A stretch of DNA of 13,531 nt. It comes from JBFKOL01 sp041628815. Lineage in GTDB: Bacteria > Bacteroidota > Bacteroidia > Chitinophagales > Saprospiraceae. The stretch lies in contig JBFKOL010000090.1 in the NCBI GenBank assembly GCA_041628815.1, positions 1-13,531 of the forward strand, in the 5' to 3' direction. This document shows, one piece after another, positions 7,824 to 13,531 of this stretch (its first letter is position 1; the number at the start of each line of letters is the position of its first letter). Made by a program: the position numbers and the translations under genes. The notes beneath the pieces are model-generated. The model was not told where the DNA came from, made no database searches, and saw nothing but the letters and a program-made list of their open reading frames with translations.

Positions 7824-7901
7824 ATGTTTGGAGTTATTTTAGCAAGTTTGGTATCACTCTGTTGTGGAGGAGGCGGATGCTGTCCTCCAGGGTGCTGCTA
7901 A
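7824..7901 (+). CDS. 25-residue peptide ending in three Cys-Cys pairs
   Basis: A short frame of 25 codons plus TAA. Residues 1-12 are hydrophobic (MFGVILASLVSL). Residues 13-25 consist only of Cys, Gly and Pro: Cys13-14, four Gly, Cys19-20, Pro-Pro-Gly, Cys24-25. The frame starts 29 bases after the AbrB-like stop codon, on the same strand. The tail CCPPGCC resembles vicinal-thiol motifs that bind soft metals or As(III). A role as metal(loid) ligand, membrane-tethered thiol peptide or modified-peptide precursor is inference only. No strong ribosome binding site is visible, which is usual in this phylum. Against it: very short, and I could not test conservation. For it: highly non-random composition, operon position, and a hairpin 8 bases after the stop. 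Confidence 0.6.
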   Translation: MFGVILASLVSLCCGGGGCCPPGCC

Positions 7902-7909
7902 CGGGGCAG

Positions 7910-7985
7910 GCATGCACCGGTCGCATCTTTACTCAAGATGGCGACCGGGCATGCTGCATTAATCCAAGAAAGATAATTATTTTTT
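7910..7985 (+). terminator. long hairpin and distant T-run after the Cys-rich peptide
   Basis: The arms 7910-7929 and 7935-7954 pair over 19 base pairs (GCATGC, CCGGTCGC and ATCTT against their complements), with one bulged base per arm (A7916, G7940) and a five-base loop TACTC. The outer six bases GCATGC are themselves palindromic. A T-rich run (TTATTTTTT) comes only about 22 bases after the stem, so this is not a classic intrinsic terminator. It may end or stabilise the transcript of the cassette, or separate it from the convergent regulator gene at 8019. Confidence 0.55.
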
Positions 7986-8018
7986 CCTCTGGTTTATTCC
8001 CAAATGCTGGAAATCCAT

Positions 8019-8225
8019 TCATTCCCAGTCCGTTTCTTCCAGCTGAAACAGTTCATTGACCGGTACTTCAAAAATATGAGAAAGCCTTAGGGCCAATACC
8101 GTCGATGGAACGTATTTATTCAATTCCATGGCATTGATGGTCTGGCGGCTCACTTTCGCCAATTTGGCAAGTTGCGCCTGTGTCAGATCCTTCCGGGCCC
8201 GCTCTATCTTAATACTGTTCTTCAT
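8019..8225 (-). CDS. small XRE-family transcriptional regulator
   Basis: A 68-residue Cro/CI-type helix-turn-helix protein consisting of the DNA-binding domain alone. Residues 14-36 (LTQAQLAKLAKVSRQTINAMEL and following) hold the helix-turn-helix, with Arg27-Gln-Thr in the recognition helix, and the rest completes the five-helix fold. It belongs to the compact regulators typically paired with a small membrane protein. Its start overlaps the end of the upstream membrane-protein gene by 17 bases, so the two are translationally coupled. It probably represses its own operon; a palindrome upstream of 8691 is the candidate site. Confidence 0.93.
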   Translation of the reverse strand: MKNSIKIERARKDLTQAQLAKLAKVSRQTINAMELNKYVPSTVLALRLSHIFEVPVNELFQLEETDWE

Positions 8226-8691
8226 GGGCCAGGGATTTTCGGAGTTTGTAAACAGTCCAGTTGAACCGGATGATGAAAAACAACAAAATGGTGAACATGT
8301 TGGCGATCATCACCCAGAAAAAGGCTATATCGTAGACCAGTATGAAGGCGAAGACTAAAACACCGTAGTTGACATAGGTGGCCCAAACCAACGATTCAAG
8401 CCTGATTTGAGAAATGAGTTCATCTTCATCCGGTTCTTTAGAAAATGCCAGCATCAGGCCGCTGATAACCGCGGTGATGGCGACAAGTTCGTCCAGAACA
8501 TTGTTTTCAATCGTCCCAATCCACCTGAATTCACCCAACAATTCGTCAATGAAAACGGCGAGAACAGAAGTGTCAAAAAACGGAGGCTGCCATTCATTGG
8601 CTACGCTTAAAATTCCAAGTGCAAGACTGGGGAAAAATACAACCCAACCGACTTTTTTGAAGGAAGAAGGAAATAAATAAGTCCTTTTCAT
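8209..8691 (-). CDS. four-helix membrane protein paired with XRE regulator
   Basis: A 160-residue integral membrane protein of no named family that I recognise. Predicted membrane helices lie at about 13-31, 66-84, 101-121 and 124-142. A soluble loop (32-65) sits between the first two, and an acidic linker (EPDEDE, 86-91) between helices 2 and 3. The C-terminus is charged. It is the first gene of a two-gene minus-strand operon with the XRE regulator. In such pairs the membrane protein is often thought to modulate or sense for the regulator, but nothing in this sequence shows the signal. Confidence 0.85.
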   Translation of the reverse strand: MKRTYLFPSSFKKVGWVVFFPSLALGILSVANEWQPPFFDTSVLAVFIDELLGEFRWIGTIENNVLDELVAITAVISGLMLAFSKEPDEDELISQIRLESLVWATYVNYGVLVFAFILVYDIAFFWVMIANMFTILLFFIIRFNWTVYKLRKSLAHEEQY

Positions 8692-8712
8692 GGTAATATT
8701 TTTGTTGTAATG

Positions 8713-8772
8713 TAAAGTATATCGGATAAAAAGACAAATATATTATACAAAAAGTAAAAAATATTTTACTTT
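8713..8772. promoter_or_regulatory. candidate operator and promoter of the membrane protein/XRE operon
   Basis: A perfect 9-base inverted repeat, AAAGTAAAA (8751-8759) and TTTTACTTT (8764-8772), with four bases between. A further half-site TAAAGTA lies at 8713-8719 and the same word, reversed, at the palindrome's right end. Between them on the minus strand, TATATTTG (8735-8742) matches the -7 consensus. The sites therefore flank the promoter of the operon starting at 8691, as expected for autorepression. The region is AT-rich, so some symmetry could be chance. Confidence 0.45.
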
Positions 8773-8869
8773 AATTGTTTTTGATAAACTCCTTTAACTC
8801 AACATTCATTAATTCATACCCAACTAACTCTTAAGCGATTTCGTTATAACCATACCACAACATGTCATC

Positions 8870-9199
8870 ATGAAAACCTTATTTGTCTTTGTGTGTGTGT
8901 TGACGGCTCTGGCATGCTCGGACTCCGAACCAGAATGCATTTCAGATCGAATTGCTGACTTTAAAGAAGTCCAGAAGGACTGTCCGGGCGCAAGCATTAC
9001 CAAGTACGAATTCCAGGGCAAGACCTTGTATGGCTTTTCCGATGGCCAGTGTATCTCGGATGGTGGTACTTCACTGGTCGACGAGGAATGCAACAATTAC
9101 TGTTTCATCGGGGGAATCGCCGCACTGACGGATTGCAAAGGAGAGCATTTCTATAACAACGCTCGCGAATTGGACGTTATTTGGGACAACTCGAATTGA
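8870..9199 (+). CDS. DUF6970-like small lipoprotein
   Basis: A 109-residue exported lipoprotein. The signal peptide ends in LTALAC, giving lipid attachment at Cys16. The mature part has six cysteines (23, 38, 61, 74, 78, 89), which could form three disulfides in the periplasm or at the cell surface. The pattern with YEFQGKTLYGF and a Cys-flanked glycine patch (CFIGGIAA) recalls DUF6970 lipoproteins of Bacteroidota; that name is from memory and not checked. The function is unknown. It stands alone on the plus strand and ends 3 bases before the stop of the convergent DUF2452 gene. Confidence 0.88.
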   Translation: MKTLFVFVCVLTALACSDSEPECISDRIADFKEVQKDCPGASITKYEFQGKTLYGFSDGQCISDGGTSLVDEECNNYCFIGGIAALTDCKGEHFYNNARELDVIWDNSN

Positions 9200-9202
9200 T
9201 GA

Positions 9203-9661
9203 TCAGATTTCGAGTATGGGCTTGTCCTTGTTGATCTCAAGAATCTCCCAAGTATGATCGTGGAGGAGTCTGACAGTGGCAAGAAAAAAGAAGGGTTGCT
9301 CAGTGCCCCATTCTTCATTTGATACCATTGAAAGTATCCACGTTCCGTCTTTTTTTTCATAAAGATGGTAGACCTTTCCTACAATGGGTTTGAATCCGCA
9401 ATCGGCGAGATAGATTTTTTCAGAAAGATCAATCCTCTCATGGATATTTTGTGCCTGCGTCAATAGGGTCTCCACCTGCTCCTTGATTTGCAGCAACTGT
9501 GATTCGGTTTGTTCATACATCGCTGACATCGCGACACCCCGGGTCCTGCCTTTATCAATTGGACGGATGATGGCACTACCCACTGTATGCGCATAAGGCA
9601 ACAGATGTGGATTCTTGCTGACCTTGTCGGGATCGATGGGGTTGAATTTCTTTTTAGACAT
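9203..9661 (-). CDS. DUF2452 domain protein
   Basis: A 152-residue soluble protein whose whole length fits the DUF2452 family. The signs are YAHTVGSAIIRPIDKGRTRG (23-42), then AMSAMYEQT, a helical Gln/Glu-rich stretch (53-75), and the strand-rich C-terminal part with YHLYEKKDG and LLHDHTWEI. The family occurs in Bacteroidota and some other bacteria without an assigned role. I chose ATG 9661 rather than 9700, because MSKKKFNP is the usual family N-terminus. A -7-like TATCTTTG (9667-9674, minus strand) lies just before this start. No membrane segment or signal peptide is present. Confidence 0.88.
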   Translation of the reverse strand: MSKKKFNPIDPDKVSKNPHLLPYAHTVGSAIIRPIDKGRTRGVAMSAMYEQTESQLLQIKEQVETLLTQAQNIHERIDLSEKIYLADCGFKPIVGKVYHLYEKKDGTWILSMVSNEEWGTEQPFFFLATVRLLHDHTWEILEINKDKPILEI

Positions 9662-9748
9662 CAGCTCAAAGATAAGGGTACATACAGGTCCAAACGTCAA
9701 TTTTTGCAGAATGTTGATTGCCCGCGTTTCACTTTGTTCTTCAAATAA

Positions 9749-10042
9749 GCCGCTTCGAGGAGGATCTCCTCCAACAGGCCGCTGGAAGTACTTATCAAAC
9801 CCAATCCCGCAGTTGCCGGAGAGCTGTAAGTGGAAATTCTAGGTGAACATGGTGTTTTTGCCCTCTTATTCATTGTCGACATGTCGGGCAGGCTGGTATT
9901 CCAAAAAGTACGTATCAAAGTACAGCCCAATTTTACCGAAGTGTGGCTTGATCATCTCCAATGGGTACCAGGCAACTGCGTGGTTCATATAGAAAGAGGT
10001 AGAATTACCGATACAGTTGTGTTTGTATTTTATGGAATGTAA
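9749..10042 (+). pseudogene. orphan, stop-interrupted T9SS C-terminal sorting domain
   Basis: One plus-strand frame reads through a type A T9SS sorting domain. LEVLIKPNPAVAGEL holds the hallmark Pro-Asn-Pro; it is then cut by TAA at 9827-9829 and resumes as VEILGEHGV, DMSGRLVFQK, LDHLQWVPGNCVVHIERG and a final strand ending FVFYGM before a natural stop. These are the expected strands of the domain in the expected order and at its normal length. No passenger protein is attached: the frame closes at 9746, and upstream lies the DUF2452 gene on the other strand. It is thus the decayed 3' end of a secreted-protein gene. The GTG at 9830 could start a 70-residue frame, but a lone half domain has no known function. 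Confidence 0.75.
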
Positions 10043-10119
10043 AAGGATCCATATTTAAGATGACACACATTATCAACAATTAACACATGTAGATAATTTA
10101 TAATATGACTTATTTGTTA

Positions 10120-10127
10120 TAAATTTG
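10120..10127 (+). promoter_or_regulatory. candidate -7 promoter element of the exbB-exbD operon
   Basis: TAAATTTG matches the Bacteroidota -7 consensus TAnnTTTG and would give a leader of roughly 50 bases to the ATG at 10185. No clear -33 TTG is present at the usual distance. A TTG start at 10125 would lie inside this element, which argues against the longer ExbB frame. Confidence 0.4.
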
Positions 10128-10184
10128 CACAGCCGGGTAATAATCTACTCCGTCGAACTCGTTAAAGACAAAATTTTAAGAAGA

Positions 10185-10868
10185 ATGCAAAGTATCGCGA
10201 TGGTCTTGTGGCAAAACGAAGCTGCGGAAGAGGTCACAAAATCCAGTGTCCTGGAATTGATCATAAAAACAGGACCCATTGGGATGGCCATCGTGGGCAT
10301 CCTTCTGGTATTGTCCATCATTGCTGTAGCTATTTTCCTGGAGCGGTGGTTTACTATAAAAAAGGCCAGTAGGATCGATCAGAATTTTATCAATAATATA
10401 AGGGCATCTGTGGCGGCGGGTAATATTGAAGGTGCGAAGGCGCTGTGCCAGACCAACAATACGCCTGTGGCGCGTATGGTGGAGAAGGGTTTGATGCGCA
10501 TAGGTAAGCCATTGCGGGATATAGACGCAGCCATCGAAAATGTGGGAAATCTCGAAATTTTCAAGCTTGAAAAAAACCTGTCCACACTCGCCAGTATAGC
10601 CGGTGCGGCACCGATGATCGGCTTTTTCGGTACAGTCACGGGAATGATCATCGCCTTTTATACCATGGCTACCGAGCAGAATGTTACACCGGACGTTCTT
10701 GCTGATGGAATTTACCAGGCCTTGATCACAACAGCTTTCGGCCTACTGGTAGGCATCTTTGCCTTTATAGGATACAACCTGCTCGTAGCCAATGTGGAAA
10801 AGGTGATTTATAAGATGGAGGCTACGACCATCGATTTCATGGATTTACTTCAGGAACCCGCCGTATAA
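10185..10868 (+). CDS. exbB: ExbB/TolQ/MotA-type proton channel subunit
   Basis: A 227-residue inner-membrane protein of the ExbB/TolQ family, which forms a pentameric channel around ExbD and turns proton flow into movement of TonB. Membrane helices lie at about 31-53, 139-161 and 175-200. The signature GAAPMIGFFGTVTGMI (140-155) has Thr150, and QALITTAFGLLVG (178-190) has Thr182/Thr183, matching the polar channel residues Thr148 and Thr181 of E. coli ExbB. The cytoplasmic loop (54-138) is of normal length. I chose ATG 10185; ATG 10200 and a TTG at 10125 are alternatives. It is the first gene of an operon with two ExbD genes, the first of which starts 9 bases downstream. ExbB rather than TolQ or MotA is judged from the two ExbD genes and the nearby TonB-like gene. 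Confidence 0.93.
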   Translation: MQSIAMVLWQNEAAEEVTKSSVLELIIKTGPIGMAIVGILLVLSIIAVAIFLERWFTIKKASRIDQNFINNIRASVAAGNIEGAKALCQTNNTPVARMVEKGLMRIGKPLRDIDAAIENVGNLEIFKLEKNLSTLASIAGAAPMIGFFGTVTGMIIAFYTMATEQNVTPDVLADGIYQALITTAFGLLVGIFAFIGYNLLVANVEKVIYKMEATTIDFMDLLQEPAV

Positions 10869-10877
10869 AACCGTTCA

Positions 10878-11273
10878 ATGCCGGTAAAACGAAGAAATAA
10901 GGTAAGTGCGGAATTCAGCATGTCTTCATTGACAGATATCATTTTTCTGTTGCTGATCTTTTTTATGCTCACATCTTCCATGATCCAGATCAATCTGGAG
11001 CTGCCGGAATCCAGTTCGAAAACCGTAGCACCTACAGATTACACCGTGATGATGACTGTTGACGGGAATATTACTTTTAATGGGAAAAGGGCCAGGTTGT
11101 CAGAAATTGAAGGTTTAATCCGTACCGCAGATGCCGCGGCGTCCAATAAGGAAAACTCGACTGTTGCCATTGTTGCAGAAAAAGGAGTTCCCTGGAACAG
11201 GGTTTCTGAGGTAATGGAAATAGCCAGCAGCTTGAAGATGCGTGCTATTATTGCGACACAACCGATAAAATGA
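10878..11273 (+). CDS. exbD: ExbD/TolR-family transport protein, first copy
   Basis: A 131-residue single-helix protein. A basic cytoplasmic N-terminus (MPVKRRNKVS) leads to the membrane helix at about 20-40 with the essential proton-carrying Asp20 in SSLTDIIF, equivalent to Asp25 of E. coli ExbD. The periplasmic domain (about 45-131) has the ExbD/TolR alternation of strands and helices and ends in ATQPIK. It starts 9 bases after exbB and is followed by a second ExbD after 10 bases. It shares a 20-residue identical helix with that second copy, but the periplasmic halves differ strongly. Confidence 0.93.
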   Translation: MPVKRRNKVSAEFSMSSLTDIIFLLLIFFMLTSSMIQINLELPESSSKTVAPTDYTVMMTVDGNITFNGKRARLSEIEGLIRTADAAASNKENSTVAIVAEKGVPWNRVSEVMEIASSLKMRAIIATQPIK

Positions 11274-11283
11274 CTTGCAGGCA

Positions 11284-11679
11284 ATGGGATTGAAAAGTAG
11301 ATCGAAAGTCAGCGCACAATTTAATATGTCCTCATTAACGGACATCATCTTCCTTTTACTCATTTTTTTCATGTTGACTTCTTCGCTGGTGGTACCCAAT
11401 GCCCTGAATCTTAAATTACCCGGAAAAAGAAAATCCTCGACTGAACTGAAGGCGCCCCCGACCAATGTGACCATAAAACGGGACGGCACTTATTGGATTC
11501 GTGGAGAGCGCGTAAGTCTGAACCGAATCGAAAAGGCTGTCATTGCCCTCGGAAAAAGGGGTAGGCCTGTAAGTATGACATTGTCGCCAGATCCAAATGT
11601 CCCGAACCAATACGTAGTGGCAGTAATGGACATCGCATTCAGATATGGCGTAGAAACGATCCTTACTGATCCCAGGTAG
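11284..11679 (+). CDS. exbD: ExbD/TolR-family transport protein, second copy
   Basis: A 131-residue paralogue of the preceding ExbD. The N-terminus is basic (MGLKSRSKVS), the membrane helix again carries Asp20, and the periplasmic part is more basic (KLPGKRKSS, ALGKRGRP). I prefer ATG 11284, since it aligns residue for residue with the first copy; a TTG at 11275 is possible. Tandem ExbD genes with one ExbB are common in Bacteroidota. As ExbD works as a dimer within the ExbB pentamer, the two may form a heterodimer; this is inference. Confidence 0.93.
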   Translation: MGLKSRSKVSAQFNMSSLTDIIFLLLIFFMLTSSLVVPNALNLKLPGKRKSSTELKAPPTNVTIKRDGTYWIRGERVSLNRIEKAVIALGKRGRPVSMTLSPDPNVPNQYVVAVMDIAFRYGVETILTDPR

Positions 11680-11712
11680 GACAATTCGGCACAGACTTTG
11701 TATTAGACATTA

Positions 11713-11749
11713 CGACCAAGTGAATTCTACCTGGTTGCGTTTCTTTTTT
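11713..11749 (+). terminator. probable intrinsic terminator after the exbB-exbD-exbD genes
   Basis: Arms 11713-11721 (CGACCAAGT) and 11729-11737 (ACCTGGTTG) pair over nine positions with one A-C mismatch and one G-T pair, around a seven-base loop. TTTCTTTTTT follows at 11740-11749. It lies in the 149-base gap before the TonB-like gene, suggesting that gene is separately or only partly co-transcribed. I see no clear promoter in the gap. Confidence 0.4.
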
Positions 11750-11828
11750 GCGTACTGACTGAGCAGCAATGCCCGGATTTCGGCTTTTCAAATTGGTCGG
11801 AACCTGGCAGTTAATGTGAATTACCGAC

Positions 11829-12632
11829 ATGAGGAACTACTGGATAAGCATCAGTCTGCATATCGCAATTTTATTATTGATGATATACCCGTTTCTTCCA
11901 AATCGATCTCAAAATCTCGATTTGGAGCGATTGGTTTATTTAGATTTCTCAGATCGCAGGCAAGAAAAGGCACCTAGCGACGCAAAGAGGCAATTAAAGG
12001 AAAAGGTGACCCAAAAATCTGAATCCTCTCATGAAAAATCGGTTGCGGTTCCAACCAACAAGAAAAAACCTGTAGAGACCTCTAGAACAAAATTGCCTGA
12101 ACAGAAGGCAAGCTCCGCCAAGGTTTTCCGCGTCGAAGAAGAATCCCCATTTGTAAAAAAGCAAACTCAGCAGAAATCGACTGATGAACAATTAGAGGCC
12201 GAGATGATACGAAAGGCCCAGGCAGAGAAAAAGGAAGAGCAGGTAAAGAATTTCACCAGATTGCTTGATGAAGCGCTTGAGTCAGAAAATTCTACAAAGG
12301 TGAATAAAGAAACAGAGGCCGATGCTGGCAAAACAGGATCTTCATCAGGGGCATCAGGTGCGTCCAATATAAGCGGGAGCCTTGGAAACCGGCAGGTCTT
12401 AAAAACACCGGTCATCAAAGATGAAAGCCAAAAGTATGGCAGGGTAGTGGTCAAAATTTGTGTAGATGGAAAGGGACATGTCATTTCATCCGAGTATACC
12501 CAAATCGGCAGCACAACAAGCGACCAATACCTGGTCCGCCTGGCCGAGAAAGGAGCATCTGAATACCTTTTTTCCACTTCGCCCAATCAGCGTGAGTGTG
12601 GCAAGGTCGTTATAGACTTCCGCTTGAAATAA
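11829..12632 (+). CDS. tonB: TonB-like energy-transducing protein
   Basis: A 267-residue periplasm-spanning protein. The N-terminus has the single membrane anchor, with Ser-Leu-His at 9-11 (SLHIAILLLMIYPF). This matches the conserved Ser-His pair of TonB/TolA anchors that couples to ExbB-ExbD. Residues 40-165 are a long Lys/Glu/Gln-rich stretch, probably helical. Residues 167-186 form a Gly/Ser-rich hinge. The C-terminal 65 residues (YGRVVVKICVDGKGHV to VIDFRLK) have the strand-helix-strand pattern of the TonB C-terminal domain, which binds TonB boxes of outer-membrane receptors. It lacks the Pro-Lys/Pro-Glu repeats of E. coli TonB and is closer to TolA in the middle. Cys211 and Cys257 lie on neighbouring strands and could form a disulfide. 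It sits 149 bases after the ExbD pair. Confidence 0.85.
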   Translation: MRNYWISISLHIAILLLMIYPFLPNRSQNLDLERLVYLDFSDRRQEKAPSDAKRQLKEKVTQKSESSHEKSVAVPTNKKKPVETSRTKLPEQKASSAKVFRVEEESPFVKKQTQQKSTDEQLEAEMIRKAQAEKKEEQVKNFTRLLDEALESENSTKVNKETEADAGKTGSSSGASGASNISGSLGNRQVLKTPVIKDESQKYGRVVVKICVDGKGHVISSEYTQIGSTTSDQYLVRLAEKGASEYLFSTSPNQRECGKVVIDFRLK

Positions 12633-12641
12633 TTTTTTTGA

Positions 12642-13531
12642 CTACAAGCTAAGATGGCCCGTTTTACCATCCAATATTATTCTCTTTCCAACAGATTCTC
12701 CTGAATTGGGATTCCGGATATCGTCCATGTAATACCACGTGGCGGTGGAATTATAATCAGTCAGCGTCAGGATTAAGTAACCGTGATCGCGTCCGTTCAC
12801 GTATTTCAGATTTTCATTGGAGGTCAAAATGAGACCTTCAGCAACGATTGATTCCGGATCCGAGTTGCTTTCATTCCAGTTGGCCGAGGTAATACTTGTC
12901 GTACCAAACTCGGCTGCGAGAATAGGGGCGCCTACTCCAGGATCGGTCTCTTTACGCGGGATTTCGAAGGCCCATGAGGCATGGGTGTCACCTGTGACGA
13001 TAATCAGGTTTTCAATGTAATTGGTCCCCAGGAAGCTCAAGATCTGTTGACGTTCGTAAGGATAGCCGTCCCAGGCATCGAGGTTCTTAGGGCTGTTCGG
13101 TCTGACAAGAGACAGGTCGAGTTCAGAAAATATGACCTGGTTGCCGAGTATGTTCCATCTTGCCGAGGATGCCAAAAGTTCGTCTTTGAGCCACTGAAGT
13201 TGGGTGGGGCCAAGCATTCTCAACGTACTGTCGACTTGGTCAAGACTGGGGGCTTGTTCAGAACGCCCGGTCAACCTTTCATCCAGCATTATGACTTTGG
13301 CCAGAGGTCCAAAGTCAATGGAGCGATAAAGTTCGGCATCCCCGTCAGAGCGCACAGGCATCCATTCGTAGTAGGCTTTTTTTGCTGCCTTTTTTCTGTC
13401 TTCGTAATTGCCTTCATTATCCTGGTGATTTTGGGCACCCGTCATGTGTGAATTATTGGTGATCTCATGATCATCCCAAATGGTAATAAAGGGATGCCTG
13501 CTGTGCACTTTTCTCAGATCATTATCAAGCC
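12642..13531 (-). CDS. phoD: PhoD-like alkaline phosphatase/phosphodiesterase, C-terminal part
   Basis: The gene enters from the right edge; the last 295 or so residues are present and no start lies in the window. The frame stays open to 13531, so the GTG at 13508 is not the start. IWDDHEITNNSH carries the metal-binding Asp and His residues of PhoD-like enzymes, followed by AYYEWMP and VIMLDER, then GNQVIF and VTGDTHASWAFE, whose Asp and His complete the metal centre. PhoD enzymes are exported calcium/iron phosphomonoesterases or diesterases that release phosphate from organic esters. The signal peptide would lie outside the window. The stop is 9 bases from that of the convergent TonB-like gene; no clear terminator separates them. 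Confidence 0.9.
   Translation of the reverse strand, partial: LDNDLRKVHSRHPFITIWDDHEITNNSHMTGAQNHQDNEGNYEDRKKAAKKAYYEWMPVRSDGDAELYRSIDFGPLAKVIMLDERLTGRSEQAPSLDQVDSTLRMLGPTQLQWLKDELLASSARWNILGNQVIFSELDLSLVRPNSPKNLDAWDGYPYERQQILSFLGTNYIENLIIVTGDTHASWAFEIPRKETDPGVGAPILAAEFGTTSITSANWNESNSDPESIVAEGLILTSNENLKYVNGRDHGYLILTLTDYNSTATWYYMDDIRNPNSGESVGKRIILDGKTGHLSL

Noticed and set aside
7862..8059. A 65-codon plus-strand frame overlapping the Cys-rich peptide in another frame and running through the hairpin
   Set aside because: Its sequence follows from the peptide codons and the hairpin arms, without any motif; it also overlaps the end of the convergent XRE gene.
9697..9930. Minus-strand 77-codon frame opposite the T9SS domain remnant
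   Set aside because: The plus strand explains the region by clear sorting-domain motifs, and this frame shows none.
12981..13451. A 156-codon plus-strand frame opposite the PhoD-like gene
   Set aside because: Antisense shadow of a well-supported coding region; the translation resembles nothing and its Cys/Phe-rich end follows from the reverse codons.
1..13531. tRNA, rRNA, CRISPR arrays, insertion sequences or prophage genes
   Set aside because: I found no cloverleaf-like segment, no regularly spaced long repeats and no transposase or phage motifs by reading both strands, though I could not run dedicated programs.

Overview
The window reads as chromosome of a Bacteroidota bacterium, most likely of the Cytophagales type. 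The signs are Bacteroidota-style promoter elements (TAnnTTTG), weak ribosome binding sites, many short lipoproteins with a Cys lipobox, DUF2452- and DUF6970-like proteins, and the remnant of a type IX secretion (T9SS) sorting domain. I see no rRNA, tRNA, CRISPR array, insertion sequence or phage gene. Both outer genes run off the window: an ABC-F ATPase at the left edge and a PhoD-like phosphatase at the right edge.

Left part (1-6646, minus strand). Reading in the direction of transcription, a tight four-gene run comes first: a VWA-domain protein, a MoxR/Mg-chelatase-like AAA+ ATPase, an alpha/beta hydrolase lipoprotein and a small HExxH protein, with gaps of 23, 0 and 10 bases. An AAA+/VWA pair normally works as one remodelling machine. 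The two following genes suggest a link to hydrolysis at the cell envelope, but their substrate is unknown. After a 309-base gap come an oligopeptidase B-like lipoprotein with its own promoter-like element, then the ABC-F gene.

Centre (6729-7985, plus strand). This is the most interesting part. A SAM-dependent methyltransferase with a Cys-rich C-terminus is followed by a Cys-containing AbrB-fold protein resembling the 'HgcAB-associated' family. Next comes a 25-residue open frame that is hydrophobic at its N-terminus and ends in three Cys-Cys pairs. A long hairpin follows directly. Together these look like a small metal- or metalloid-related cassette, or a modified-peptide cassette; the function is inferred, not shown.

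Right centre (8019-10042). A minus-strand pair encodes a four-helix membrane protein and an overlapping XRE repressor, with a palindrome upstream that is a candidate operator. A DUF6970-like lipoprotein (plus) converges on a DUF2452 protein (minus). Beyond these lies an orphan, stop-interrupted T9SS C-terminal sorting domain whose passenger protein is gone.

Right part (10120-13531). An ExbB-ExbD-ExbD operon is followed, after a probable terminator, by a TonB-like protein. Together they would form a proton-motive-force energiser of the outer membrane. The TonB-like gene converges on the partial PhoD-like phosphatase gene with only 9 bases between them.
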